Shown here: positions 9,244 through 15,664 of the stretch, piece by piece
How the letters are laid out: every line of letters starts with the position of its first letter
How positions within the stretch are numbered: position 1 is the first letter of the stretch
Assembly (NCBI GenBank): GCA_937916415.1
Contig: CALGGH010000177.1
Location: forward strand, 1-19,714
Direction of reading: 5' to 3'
Length of the DNA stretch: 19,714 nucleotides
Source: an uncultured Lachnospiraceae bacterium
GTDB taxonomy: Bacteria; Bacillota; Clostridia; Lachnospirales; Lachnospiraceae
Program-made: the position numbers and the translations under genes
Notes under the pieces: model-generated
What the model saw: the letters and a program-made list of their open reading frames with translations, nothing else
Told to the model about the DNA's origin: nothing
Databases searched by the model: none

Positions 9244-9275
9244 GCTCGTGGCTATATTGCCATGGGCTTGTTTTT
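9244..9275 (+). terminator. Rho-independent terminator after the signalling operon
   Basis: A 9-bp stem (GCTCGTGGC at 9244-9252, GCCATGGGC at 9259-9267, with two G-U pairs) with a 6-nt loop is followed at once by TTGTTTTT. This is a typical intrinsic terminator shape. It sits between the 132-residue membrane protein and the three micro-genes, and would stop or attenuate transcription into them. Confidence 0.65.
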
Positions 9276-9306
9276 CATGCGCAAATGAACTGAAATGGAG
9301 GAAAAA

Positions 9307-9453
9307 ATGAATCAGGTTTCAACAATTATCCTGGTAGCGATCATGGCTGTTATGGGCGGTGGAGCTACCTTGTACCTGGTTGTGTCTCTTCCGGCGCTCA
9401 TCATCTGGAAGATATATCGTATGTTCAGGTACGGATACAAGATAACGGATTAA
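9307..9453 (+). CDS. Micro-membrane protein 1 (48 aa)
   Basis: A 48-codon ORF with a strong Shine-Dalgarno (TGGAGG at 9296-9301, 5 nt before ATG 9307). The product is almost all one hydrophobic helix (~6-36, containing MAVMGGGATLYLVVSLPALI), then a basic, aromatic tail (IWKIYRMFRYGYKITD) that should face the cytoplasm by the positive-inside rule. It has no signal cleavage site and no double-glycine leader. I cannot name the family. Tiny single-helix proteins of this type serve as accessory subunits of some transporters (for example the NSS symporter small subunits or KdpF), and an MFS transporter follows downstream. That role is inference from size and position. Confidence 0.65.
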   Translation: MNQVSTIILVAIMAVMGGGATLYLVVSLPALIIWKIYRMFRYGYKITD

Positions 9454-9469
9454 TGAAAAGGAGATTAAA

Positions 9470-9547
9470 ATGCAGATATTAGCAGGAATATTTATTGTAG
9501 GAGTACTGGCTGCCCCGGTAATAATGGGACTTGTTTGCAAAAAGTAA
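9470..9547 (+). CDS. Micro-membrane protein 2 (25 aa)
   Basis: A 25-codon ORF with Shine-Dalgarno AAGGAG (9458-9463), 6 nt before ATG 9470, and 16 nt after the preceding micro-gene. The product is a single hydrophobic helix with glycines and one proline (core FIVGVLAAPVIMGLV) ending in Cys-Lys-Lys. It is too short for a folded soluble domain, so a membrane peptide or small transporter subunit is the likely class. No homologue is recognised. Strong ribosome binding and spacing argue for real translation. Confidence 0.55.
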   Translation: MQILAGIFIVGVLAAPVIMGLVCKK

Positions 9548-9570
9548 GACCGGTACCGGGGAGAAATAAT

Positions 9571-9648
9571 ATGGTAATGAATATATTTGTCGGAATCATG
9601 TGCCTGACGTTTGTTGCCGCCGGCATATGGGTCTGGAAGAACAGTTGA
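9571..9648 (+). CDS. Micro-membrane protein 3 (25 aa)
   Basis: A 25-codon ORF with Shine-Dalgarno GGGGAG (9558-9563), 7 nt before ATG 9571; the in-frame ATG at 9577 is an alternative start with poorer spacing. The product is one hydrophobic helix (NIFVGIMCLTFVAAGIWVW) with a short polar end KNS. It resembles the small single-helix accessory proteins of symporters in size and composition, but I cannot assign it. A stem-loop follows 5 nt after the stop, closing the three-gene set. Confidence 0.55.
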   Translation: MVMNIFVGIMCLTFVAAGIWVWKNS

Positions 9649-9653
9649 TCAGT

Positions 9654-9712
9654 GGGGCTGCAGCGGCAGGATTCATCAAAAGATGAAACAGGCGTTGCAG
9701 CCCCTTATATGT
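9654..9712 (+). terminator. Two-part stem-loop after the micro-genes
   Basis: An outer 12-bp stem (GGGGCTGCAGCG at 9654-9665, CGTTGCAGCCCC at 9693-9704, one G-U pair) encloses an inner perfect hairpin (TTCATC 9672-9677, AAAA loop, GATGAA 9682-9687). The tail is TTATATGTT, weaker than a standard T-tract. It probably ends the micro-gene transcript; a structured RNA or RNA-stability role is an alternative. Confidence 0.55.
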
Positions 9713-9718
9713 TGATCA

Positions 9719-9747
9719 TTGACTCAGTTACTTAAATTCAATAAAAT
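9719..9747 (+). promoter_or_regulatory. Sigma-A-type promoter of the MFS gene
   Basis: TTGACT (9719-9724), 17 nt, then TAAAAT (9742-9747): one mismatch to consensus in each hexamer and ideal spacing. Transcription should begin near 9754, placing the 16-bp repeat at 9760-9775 in the leader, where it could act as a downstream operator or RNA element. Confidence 0.65.
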
Positions 9748-9759
9748 GTACCCTGTACG

Positions 9760-9775
9760 TTTACAGTGCCTTATT
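9760..9775 (+). repeat. 16-bp direct repeat, copy 2 (MFS leader)
   Basis: Identical to 64-79 upstream of the permease-kinase (TTTACAGTGCCTTATT). It lies just after the predicted MFS transcription start and 48 nt before the chosen ATG, and is followed by TACGGAA at 9791-9797, as in copy 1 but 10 bp further away. Confidence 0.55.
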
Positions 9776-9822
9776 GAGAACAGAGAGTAATACGGAAATT
9801 GAATCACAAGGACAGGCTTAAT

Positions 9823-11013
9823 ATGGATAGAAAATATAAGATTACGATCAAGGCTGCGTTTCTCGGATATGTGGTACAGGCGGTAGTAAACAACTTCGTG
9901 CCGCTTATTTTTATACAGCTGCAGGGAGAGTTTGGGATCCCTCTTTCTAAGATCACGATGCTGATCACCTTTAACTTTGGTCTGCAGCTGATCATCGATC
10001 TGACGTCAACACCTTTTATCGAAAGGGTCGGCTATCGGGCTTCGATGCTTATATCAAATGCTTCGGTCATTATCGGCCTGATCATGCTGACGATCCTGCC
10101 CGGACGTCTCGATGATCCGTTTATCGGCATATTGATCTCCGTATGTATTTACGCGATCGGAGGAGGACTGCAGGAGGTACTGGTCAGCCCGATAGTGGAG
10201 GCGTGTCCGACCGACAATAAGGAGACAACCATGAGTCTGCTGCATTCGGCATATTGCTGGGGACATGTTGCGGTTGTGGCATTCAGTACCCTGTTTTTTG
10301 CGACCATGGGAATTTCCTCATGGAGGATAATGGCTGTACTGTGGTGTATAGTTCCCGCAGTTGATTTTGTGCTTTTTATGATTGTTCCGATAGCCAAACT
10401 CACTGATGAAGAATCCGGAAATACCGGCTTTGCGGTACTTGCCGGGCAGAAATTCTTCTGGATGACGATGATCATGATGCTCTGCGCCGGCGCATCGGAG
10501 CAGGCGGTAAGCCAGTGGGCATCCGCATTTGCGGAAAAAGGGCTCGGGGTATCCAAGACCCTTGGGGATATACTTGGTTCCATGTTTTTTGCAATATGTA
10601 TGGGAACCTCCAGAACCATATACGGGATAAAGGGAGAAAAGCTTGATCTTCGCCGCTTTATGTCGATCTCTACGCTGCTGTGTATAGCATCCTATCTGAT
10701 AATCGTATTTGTTCCTAATCCCATAATCGCACTTATGGGCTGCGGTATCGCGGGCTTTGCGGTCGGTATATTCTGGCCGGGCACCTTCAGTACCGCGTCT
10801 GCCGGAGTACGCGGCCGCGGAACGCTCCTTTTTGCCCTGCTTGCACTGGCCGGAGACCTGGGCTGCTCGGGCGGGCCGACACTGGCAGGGGCCGTGGCTT
10901 CCGCGTCCGGAGACAATATGCGCACAGGGATCGGAGCGGCGATCATCTTTCCGGTGCTGATGGGGATTTCGCTTCTGGTTATCGGAAAGACAGGGACTGA
11001 GACAGATAAGTGA
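9823..11013 (+). CDS. MFS transporter
   Basis: This 396-residue major facilitator superfamily permease has twelve hydrophobic helices by eye and a central cytoplasmic loop (near FMIVPIAKLTDEESGN). The N-terminal helix pair ends in TSTPFIERVGYR, a motif-A-like turn. The run TMSLLHSAYCWG resembles fucose-permease-type MFS members, so a sugar or small metabolite is plausible, but the substrate cannot be read. I chose ATG 9823 over the in-frame TTG 9799 because AAGGA (9808-9812) is spaced for the ATG and nothing precedes the TTG. The gene has its own promoter at 9719-9747. The micro-membrane genes lie just upstream and could encode partners. Confidence 0.85.
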   Translation: MDRKYKITIKAAFLGYVVQAVVNNFVPLIFIQLQGEFGIPLSKITMLITFNFGLQLIIDLTSTPFIERVGYRASMLISNASVIIGLIMLTILPGRLDDPFIGILISVCIYAIGGGLQEVLVSPIVEACPTDNKETTMSLLHSAYCWGHVAVVAFSTLFFATMGISSWRIMAVLWCIVPAVDFVLFMIVPIAKLTDEESGNTGFAVLAGQKFFWMTMIMMLCAGASEQAVSQWASAFAEKGLGVSKTLGDILGSMFFAICMGTSRTIYGIKGEKLDLRRFMSISTLLCIASYLIIVFVPNPIIALMGCGIAGFAVGIFWPGTFSTASAGVRGRGTLLFALLALAGDLGCSGGPTLAGAVASASGDNMRTGIGAAIIFPVLMGISLLVIGKTGTETDK

Positions 11014-11035
11014 AACTTTTGAGATAATGTGGTAA

Positions 11036-11111
11036 ACTTGGTCGTGGAAATACATCCATGCATTTCCGGACACGACCAGTCCCATCCGTGGTACTTGGTC
11101 GTGGAAATACA
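11036..11111. repeat. REP-like repeat cluster (two direct copies, one inverted)
   Basis: The 19-bp ACTTGGTCGTGGAAATACA occurs at 11036-11054 and 11093-11111. A partial inverted copy (CATTTCC, GGA, CACGACCA, 11061-11078) lies between, so copy 1 can pair with it into an imperfect hairpin with an 8-bp CACGACCA stem base. The layout resembles REP/BIME-type intergenic elements or a scarred repeat insertion. It sits between the MFS gene and the cyclase, close to the cyclase ribosome site. No T-tract follows, so it is not a standard terminator. Confidence 0.6.
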
Positions 11112-11136
11112 CAATCACAATTGGAGATCAGTCATC

Positions 11137-12417
11137 ATGAGCAGTGCCGATAATGATTATAAAACCTTGGAATATCGCAGATTTACCATTTATATGGTGG
11201 CAGGGGCGATAATGTCGATAATTCTGGTGTTTATTTTTTCACGCGCAATTACGTCCATAACCGCCAGAATGACATATGACGCAACGATTGAAGTAAAAAA
11301 GACGATGCTTAAGGAAAACGTCGAGAATCTGATCTCATATCTGGATGTTTGTGCCGATGCATATCTTAAGGAAAATCCCGATGTCTCGGATGAGGAGCTG
11401 GAGGCTGAGATGAAGGAGATAGCCTATGACAAGATTTATTCCGAGACACATATGGATGGCACATATATGTGGGTTCAGAAGGTTCTGAATTATGACGGCG
11501 GTGATGATTATGCCATACGTCTGATCCATCCGAATCTGAGTGATACCGAGGGAGATTATCTGTCCACCAATACCGTCAATCCAAGCGGTATCAAGGCATA
11601 CGAAGAGGAGCTTGAGGGCGTGAAGGCAAACGGCTCGGTATATCTGCAGTATGACTTCAAAAAGCTGGGTTCGGATGAGGTTACAAAAAAAGAGACCTAT
11701 TCATCACTGTACAGGCGGTTCGACTGGATCGTGTGCATGGGTGTAAACATCGATGATCTCGATCATTATCAGGATCAGGCCAGAGAGAATATGAAGGTTT
11801 CCCAGGCAATAATACTGGCTGCAATATCCGCTACATGGCTTGCAATGCTCTATCTGCTTTTCCATGCATACAGAAGTACCAGCGGACGTGTATTCGCCCG
11901 ACAGAACAAGGAACTCAGCGATCAGCTGGACTGGGATACCGTCACGGGAGCAAATTCCAGGATCGCCGGGCAGAAGCTTCTGGAGGAAAGCTGTCTCAGA
12001 GTACGTAGCGGAGAGGAAACCGACACTGTGCTCTTGATGCTGGATATAGACTATTTCAAGCAGTTTAATGATAACTACGGACATGAACTCGGGGACAAGG
12101 TGCTTAAATCCTTTGTAGATGCGGTCAAAGAGAATGTGCGTGAAAACGATGCCGTTATCCGATGGGGCGGAGATGAATTCATAGCCGTTGTTCATAATAT
12201 CGCTCCAGATGTCCAACCCGTCCTGGGAGACAGGATTTTGAATTCCATCAGATCGATCTCCGTTCCCGAACTGAATGGGGAAAGAAAGATCACATCCTCA
12301 GTGGGATTTACGTATATCAGAGATACCGATGCTGACATAAAGGATGCACTTCAGAGAGCTGACGCGGCTGTGTATGCAGCCAAGGAGGCCGGGCGCGATA
12401 ACTGGAAGATAAGCTGA
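11137..12417 (+). CDS. Membrane diguanylate cyclase (sCache-GGDEF)
   Basis: This 426-residue enzyme should make cyclic di-GMP from two GTP. Helix 1 (~14-38) and helix 2 (~221-244) enclose an extracytoplasmic sensor with single-Cache features, including MDGTYMWVQ and the run RLIHPNLSDTEGDYL. The C-terminal GGDEF domain has an intact active site (GGDEF at 344-348) and the product-inhibition I-site RxxD at 335-338, spaced as RENDAVIRWGGDEF, so feedback control is expected. No EAL or HD-GYP phosphodiesterase is in the window. The start is ATG 11137 with TTGGAGA 9 nt upstream; a longer in-frame reading from 11029 would translate the repeat cluster and is rejected. Cache domains commonly bind small organic acids or amino acids; the ligand here is unknown. 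Confidence 0.9.
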   Translation: MSSADNDYKTLEYRRFTIYMVAGAIMSIILVFIFSRAITSITARMTYDATIEVKKTMLKENVENLISYLDVCADAYLKENPDVSDEELEAEMKEIAYDKIYSETHMDGTYMWVQKVLNYDGGDDYAIRLIHPNLSDTEGDYLSTNTVNPSGIKAYEEELEGVKANGSVYLQYDFKKLGSDEVTKKETYSSLYRRFDWIVCMGVNIDDLDHYQDQARENMKVSQAIILAAISATWLAMLYLLFHAYRSTSGRVFARQNKELSDQLDWDTVTGANSRIAGQKLLEESCLRVRSGEETDTVLLMLDIDYFKQFNDNYGHELGDKVLKSFVDAVKENVRENDAVIRWGGDEFIAVVHNIAPDVQPVLGDRILNSIRSISVPELNGERKITSSVGFTYIRDTDADIKDALQRADAAVYAAKEAGRDNWKIS

Positions 12418-12448
12418 ATTCCAGGGATTCGTTTTAATCAGCTTTCTC

Positions 12449-12610
12449 TAAGGATCTGTGCAAAAATAAAGTTACAATATTGCGATGGATTTCCCGTCGA
12501 GAGTGGCTTGCCAAAATTGCGCGCATAGCGGGCTATGTAAGCAATTTTGGCGAGACGCTATCGGCGAGCAAGACAAGCAATATGTAAATTTATTTTTGCA
12601 CAGATCCTAA
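12449..12610. mobile_element. 156-bp palindromic MITE-like element
   Basis: Perfect 19-bp terminal inverted repeats (GGATCTGTGCAAAAATAAA at 12452-12470, complement at 12589-12607) bound an element that is an imperfect palindrome along its whole length. It is centred near 12530, with internal arms GCCAAAATTGC (12510-12520) and GCAATTTTGGC (12541-12551). TAA flanks both ends (12449-12451, 12608-12610), fitting a 3-bp target duplication. It has no coding capacity. This is the form of a non-autonomous miniature element moved by a transposase elsewhere; a TNA duplication occurs in some IS5-family groups, but the family is not established here. Confidence 0.7.
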
Positions 12611-12661
12611 ATGGCGGGAAGATATCCCGGAAGGATTTATTCGAAACGGAAGGTATCATAA

Positions 12662-13162
12662 ATGCATGATAAACTTACAGAAACAGATATCCGCAAGATG
12701 CAGGATGAGATAGACTACCGAAAGACCGAGGTCAGGACCAGGGCACTCGAGGATCTGAAGGAAGCCCGCGCACAGGGGGATCTCTCAGAGAATTTCGAGT
12801 ATTATGCGGCTAAGAAGTTTAAGAACCGTAATGAAAGCCGCATACGATATCTGGAAAAGATGATAAAAACCGCTCAGGTCATAGATGACAGTTCCGCTGA
12901 GGATGAGGTCGGCATGAACAATACGGTCACGGTTGAGTTTCAGGACGACAAGAGCGTGGAGAAGCTCAAGATCGTGACCACGGTCCGGGCGGATTCACTG
13001 TCGGGATACGTGACTCCCGAATCTCCGGTTGGCAAGGCCCTGATGGGGCGCAGGGTCGGGGACGTAGTCCGGGTAAGGACTGACACCGGCTTTGAATACG
13101 ACTTAAAGATACTTGAGCTTGAAAACACCGATGACAGCGGTGACGAGATCAACAGCTATTAA
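12662..13162 (+). CDS. GreA/GreB-type transcription elongation factor
   Basis: This 166-residue protein matches the Gre family, which enters the RNA polymerase secondary channel and stimulates cleavage of backtracked transcripts. The N-terminal coiled coil (~1-75) carries the tip motif GDLSENFEYYAAK with the two acidic residues (Asp40, Glu43) needed to coordinate the catalytic metal. The C-terminal FKBP-like domain (~85-158) has the typical run TPESPVGKALMGRRVGDVV. Length is slightly above the usual ~158, with an acidic tail. I cannot tell whether this is the main greA or an extra paralogue; sequence between tip and C-domain departs from the common form. ATG 12662 follows GGAAGG (12648-12653) by 8 nt. 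The MITE-like element ends 51 nt upstream and may influence its expression. Confidence 0.85.
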   Translation: MHDKLTETDIRKMQDEIDYRKTEVRTRALEDLKEARAQGDLSENFEYYAAKKFKNRNESRIRYLEKMIKTAQVIDDSSAEDEVGMNNTVTVEFQDDKSVEKLKIVTTVRADSLSGYVTPESPVGKALMGRRVGDVVRVRTDTGFEYDLKILELENTDDSGDEINSY

Positions 13163-13248
13163 TGCTGCACTGATCCGTGCGGATAATTTCGAGTGAGTTC
13201 GAATGAGTTCGATCCGGTCAGGATCAGGCAGGCATTCCGAAGGGCATC

Positions 13249-13710
13249 ATGAAGAACACGACTCTCATATACATGGAAAAGGACAATAAATACCTGATGA
13301 TGCTGCGCGGGCGCAAGGCCGATGATCCGAATTCCGGTAAATGGATCGGGGTAGGCGGCCATATAGAAGAGGGCGAGACACCGGATGAGTGCATAAGGCG
13401 TGAGGTCACGGAGGAAACCGGTCTGATACTTCTTGATCAGAAGCTGCGCGGCATCATTTACTTTATATCGGACATCTATGAGACCGAGTATATGTATCTG
13501 TATACTTCGGATTCCTTTGAGGGAGAACTGAATACCGGTTGTGATGAGGGCGAGCTGGAATGGATAGACATCTCTGAGGTCGGAAACCTGCCGCTGTGGG
13601 AGGGAGACCGCAAGTTTCTTAAGCTTTTGCGGGAGGATGCTCCGTTCTTTGTTATGGGGCTTCGTTACAGCGGTGATGCTCTTGTCTCGGATTCTTTCCG
13701 GTTTCCCTGA
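13249..13710 (+). CDS. Nudix hydrolase (MutT-like)
   Basis: This 153-residue protein contains a complete Nudix box, G-x5-E-x7-REVTEETGL, from Gly37 through Glu43 to Leu59, with the metal-binding glutamates (Glu52, Glu55, Glu56) present. Such enzymes hydrolyse a nucleoside diphosphate linked to another moiety. The N-terminal pattern (TTLIYMEKDNKYLMMLRGR, then KWIGVGGHIEEGE) is that of MutT/8-oxo-dGTP-diphosphatase-like members, although substrate cannot be fixed from sequence. It lies 86 nt after the Gre gene in the same direction and may be co-transcribed. The ATG at 13249 has only a tight GAAGGG upstream. A short 10-bp tandem repeat lies at 13188-13212 in the intervening gap. Confidence 0.85.
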   Translation: MKNTTLIYMEKDNKYLMMLRGRKADDPNSGKWIGVGGHIEEGETPDECIRREVTEETGLILLDQKLRGIIYFISDIYETEYMYLYTSDSFEGELNTGCDEGELEWIDISEVGNLPLWEGDRKFLKLLREDAPFFVMGLRYSGDALVSDSFRFP

Positions 13711-13846
13711 CAATTGTTGCAATAGACAGCCGTATAAAGTACCATAGTTGTGTACGGAAAAGAAACGAAGCAATTCGAATATCAGGTCAGAGGCAAAATA
13801 CCTTTTGACCCTAATATCATATGATTAGTTGTAAAAGGAGAAAAAA

Positions 13847-15583
13847 ATGGGCGGACATTTCAAAAACTTCAAAACTGTAGTGTACATACCTGCCGGAGTG
13901 GCGGCAGCCCTGAATGATGAGAGACTGGAGAGGGATTATGCTTTCCTCGAAAAGTACATAGGTCTGGACAAGGTTTATCTTGAAACTCACAGGGGTGACA
14001 TTGATGTTGATCGTGAGCAGATCCTGAAGATAAAAAAATATCTGGAAAGCAAGGGCGTAGAGGTATCGGGCGGCATCACCACGACTATAGGCGATTTCGA
14101 GGGTGCCGAGCCGGGTAAAAGAAGGATATTCAACACCTTCTGTTACACGGATCCCGCCATGCGCGCCCGTATAAAGGAAATATCCGAATATGCGGCATCA
14201 CTTTTCGATGAGGTGATACTTGATGATTTTTACTTTACGAACTGTACATGTGAGCGCTGTATAAGGGAAAAAGGCTTATGGGACTGGGCCACCTTCAGAA
14301 GGAAGCTGATGAAGGACGTGTCCGCTAACCTGATAGTGGGTCCCGCCAAGGCAGTCAATCCGAAGGTAAAAATGGTGATTAAGTATCCCAACTGGCGCGA
14401 ATCCTATCATTTCACCGGATACGTTCCCGAGGTGCAGAAAGATATCTTCGATGCAACGTATATCGGTACGGAGACCAGGAGTCCCGCCTATGCCGATCAG
14501 CATCTTCCGGAGTATCTGAGTTATTCGCTGGCTCGTTATATGCAGAATGCATGGGCTGGCAGATGCGGCGGAGGCTGGTTCGATCCTTACCAGTGCTGGT
14601 CATCGGAGAGATACCTCGAACAGGCGTATCTGACAGCATTTTCACAGGTGAAGGAGCTGATGCATTTCCAGTGGAGCGATGTGGTAGGCAATCCCTTTGC
14701 GTGTGCGATGGGAATGCAGCTGGCGAAAATAGATGAGATGATGACCGGTATTGGCAATGCGACAGGTGTTAAAACCTATATACCGTTTGCTTCAAGCGGA
14801 GAGAACCATCTGGAGATGAGGCTGGGGATGATCGGTCTTCCCATAGAACAGGTCGCCGAATTCCCATCGGATGAAAAAAAGATACTGCTTACCGAGTCGG
14901 CACTCGCAGATTCCGGTATTATAGACAAGCTCGTGAAATATGTTGGCGAAGGCGGCGATGCCATGATCACTACAGGCTTTTTCAGGGAAGCCGGTAAGAA
15001 GCTGCGTGATTACGGTCTGACACAGGCTCATATGACGGGACGCAAGATGAATGTGACCCGGTATCATGTGACCGGAGATGATGCAGGCTACATTGAACAC
15101 CGTGAGCCGATCCTTTTCCCCGAGATCGTACACGGCAACAATGATGCATGGTCTCTTTTGAATGGTGGAGACGGAGATCTGCATTCATCGCTGCTTCTCA
15201 GAAATACTTATGGAAAAGGCCGTATGTATATACTGGCTGTTCCCGAGAATGATGCGGATCTTTATCGTATGCCGAAGGCTGCCGCTGATGTGATCAAGAG
15301 GACTCTTTCGGATAAAACATATGTAACGGGCAAAGATTTATCGTTATTTACATATGATGACGGAAGCATGATATTGTACAGGTATGTTAAGCCGGATCTG
15401 CATTCAGCCCATGTGGCACTGCATACGTCCGAAGAGGTCAGTGCTCTGACGGATGTAGTGACCGGGCGTGAATATCCGGTGCATCAGGTTACATTTGCAG
15501 AGGATTTCGAGAAGAGAACGGAGTATGTGGCCGAGGGCGTACTGGAGCCGGGCAGATTCGTGATGCTTCGGTGGAAGCATTGA
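13847..15583 (+). CDS. Putative cytoplasmic glycoside hydrolase-like protein (GH42-like architecture)
   Basis: This 578-residue protein has no signal peptide. The N-terminal ~340 residues look like a TIM barrel: strands such as KTVVYIPAGV, KVYLETHRG, and DEVILDDFYFTNC, the last followed by a Cys-x-x-Cys pair (CTCERC). Residues ~340-420 (KKILLTESALADSGII, then GGDAMITTGFF) resemble the glutamine-amidotransferase-like trimerisation domain that follows the barrel in GH42 beta-galactosidases, and a beta-rich C-terminus ends the protein. I do not recognise a classified family, and catalytic acids cannot be assigned with confidence; acidic residues in the LDDFYF strand are candidates. It has a strong ribosome site (AAAGGAG) and precedes a GH5 enzyme by 81 nt, so both probably act on the same imported oligosaccharide. 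Confidence 0.55.
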   Translation: MGGHFKNFKTVVYIPAGVAAALNDERLERDYAFLEKYIGLDKVYLETHRGDIDVDREQILKIKKYLESKGVEVSGGITTTIGDFEGAEPGKRRIFNTFCYTDPAMRARIKEISEYAASLFDEVILDDFYFTNCTCERCIREKGLWDWATFRRKLMKDVSANLIVGPAKAVNPKVKMVIKYPNWRESYHFTGYVPEVQKDIFDATYIGTETRSPAYADQHLPEYLSYSLARYMQNAWAGRCGGGWFDPYQCWSSERYLEQAYLTAFSQVKELMHFQWSDVVGNPFACAMGMQLAKIDEMMTGIGNATGVKTYIPFASSGENHLEMRLGMIGLPIEQVAEFPSDEKKILLTESALADSGIIDKLVKYVGEGGDAMITTGFFREAGKKLRDYGLTQAHMTGRKMNVTRYHVTGDDAGYIEHREPILFPEIVHGNNDAWSLLNGGDGDLHSSLLLRNTYGKGRMYILAVPENDADLYRMPKAAADVIKRTLSDKTYVTGKDLSLFTYDDGSMILYRYVKPDLHSAHVALHTSEEVSALTDVVTGREYPVHQVTFAEDFEKRTEYVAEGVLEPGRFVMLRWKH

Positions 15584-15585
15584 AC

Positions 15586-15606
15586 CTGACAGATCATATC
15601 TGTCAG
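15586..15606. promoter_or_regulatory. Perfect 21-bp palindrome, candidate operator
   Basis: CTGACAGAT (15586-15594), CAT spacer, ATCTGTCAG (15598-15606): an exact 9-bp inverted repeat right after the stop of the barrel protein. It is followed by AAAAAA, not T, so it is a poor + strand terminator. An operator for a dimeric regulator controlling the GH5 gene, or an mRNA-stability hairpin, fits better. Confidence 0.45.
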
Positions 15607-15664
15607 AAAAAATACAGACTGTACCAAAATAACCCGATAACTGTTTATTACATGGAGGTCATTT

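Noticed and set aside
9799..9822. TTG start extending the MFS gene by 8 codons
   Set aside because: No ribosome site precedes the TTG, while AAGGA at 9808-9812 is well placed for ATG 9823.
11036..11111. CRISPR-like array from the 19-bp repeats
   Set aside because: Only two direct copies plus one inverted partial copy, irregular spacing, and no cas gene; the pattern fits REP-like repeats.
10318..11118. Long minus-strand ORF opposite the MFS gene
   Set aside because: Its composition (many Cys, His, Arg, Gln) and lack of domain features mark it as a shadow of the real gene on the other strand.
11029..11136. Upstream in-frame start for the diguanylate cyclase
   Set aside because: It would translate the repeat cluster and lacks a ribosome site; TTGGAGA before ATG 11137 and the membrane helix that follows favour the shorter form.
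13188..13212. Tandem repeat TTCGAGTGAG / TTCGAATGAG / TTCGA as a regulatory array
   Set aside because: Only about two and a half imperfect 10-bp copies; too short and diverged to claim function.
15586..15612. Palindrome after the barrel gene as an intrinsic terminator
   Set aside because: It is followed by A residues on the + strand, and on the minus strand the T-run lies before, not after, the hairpin.
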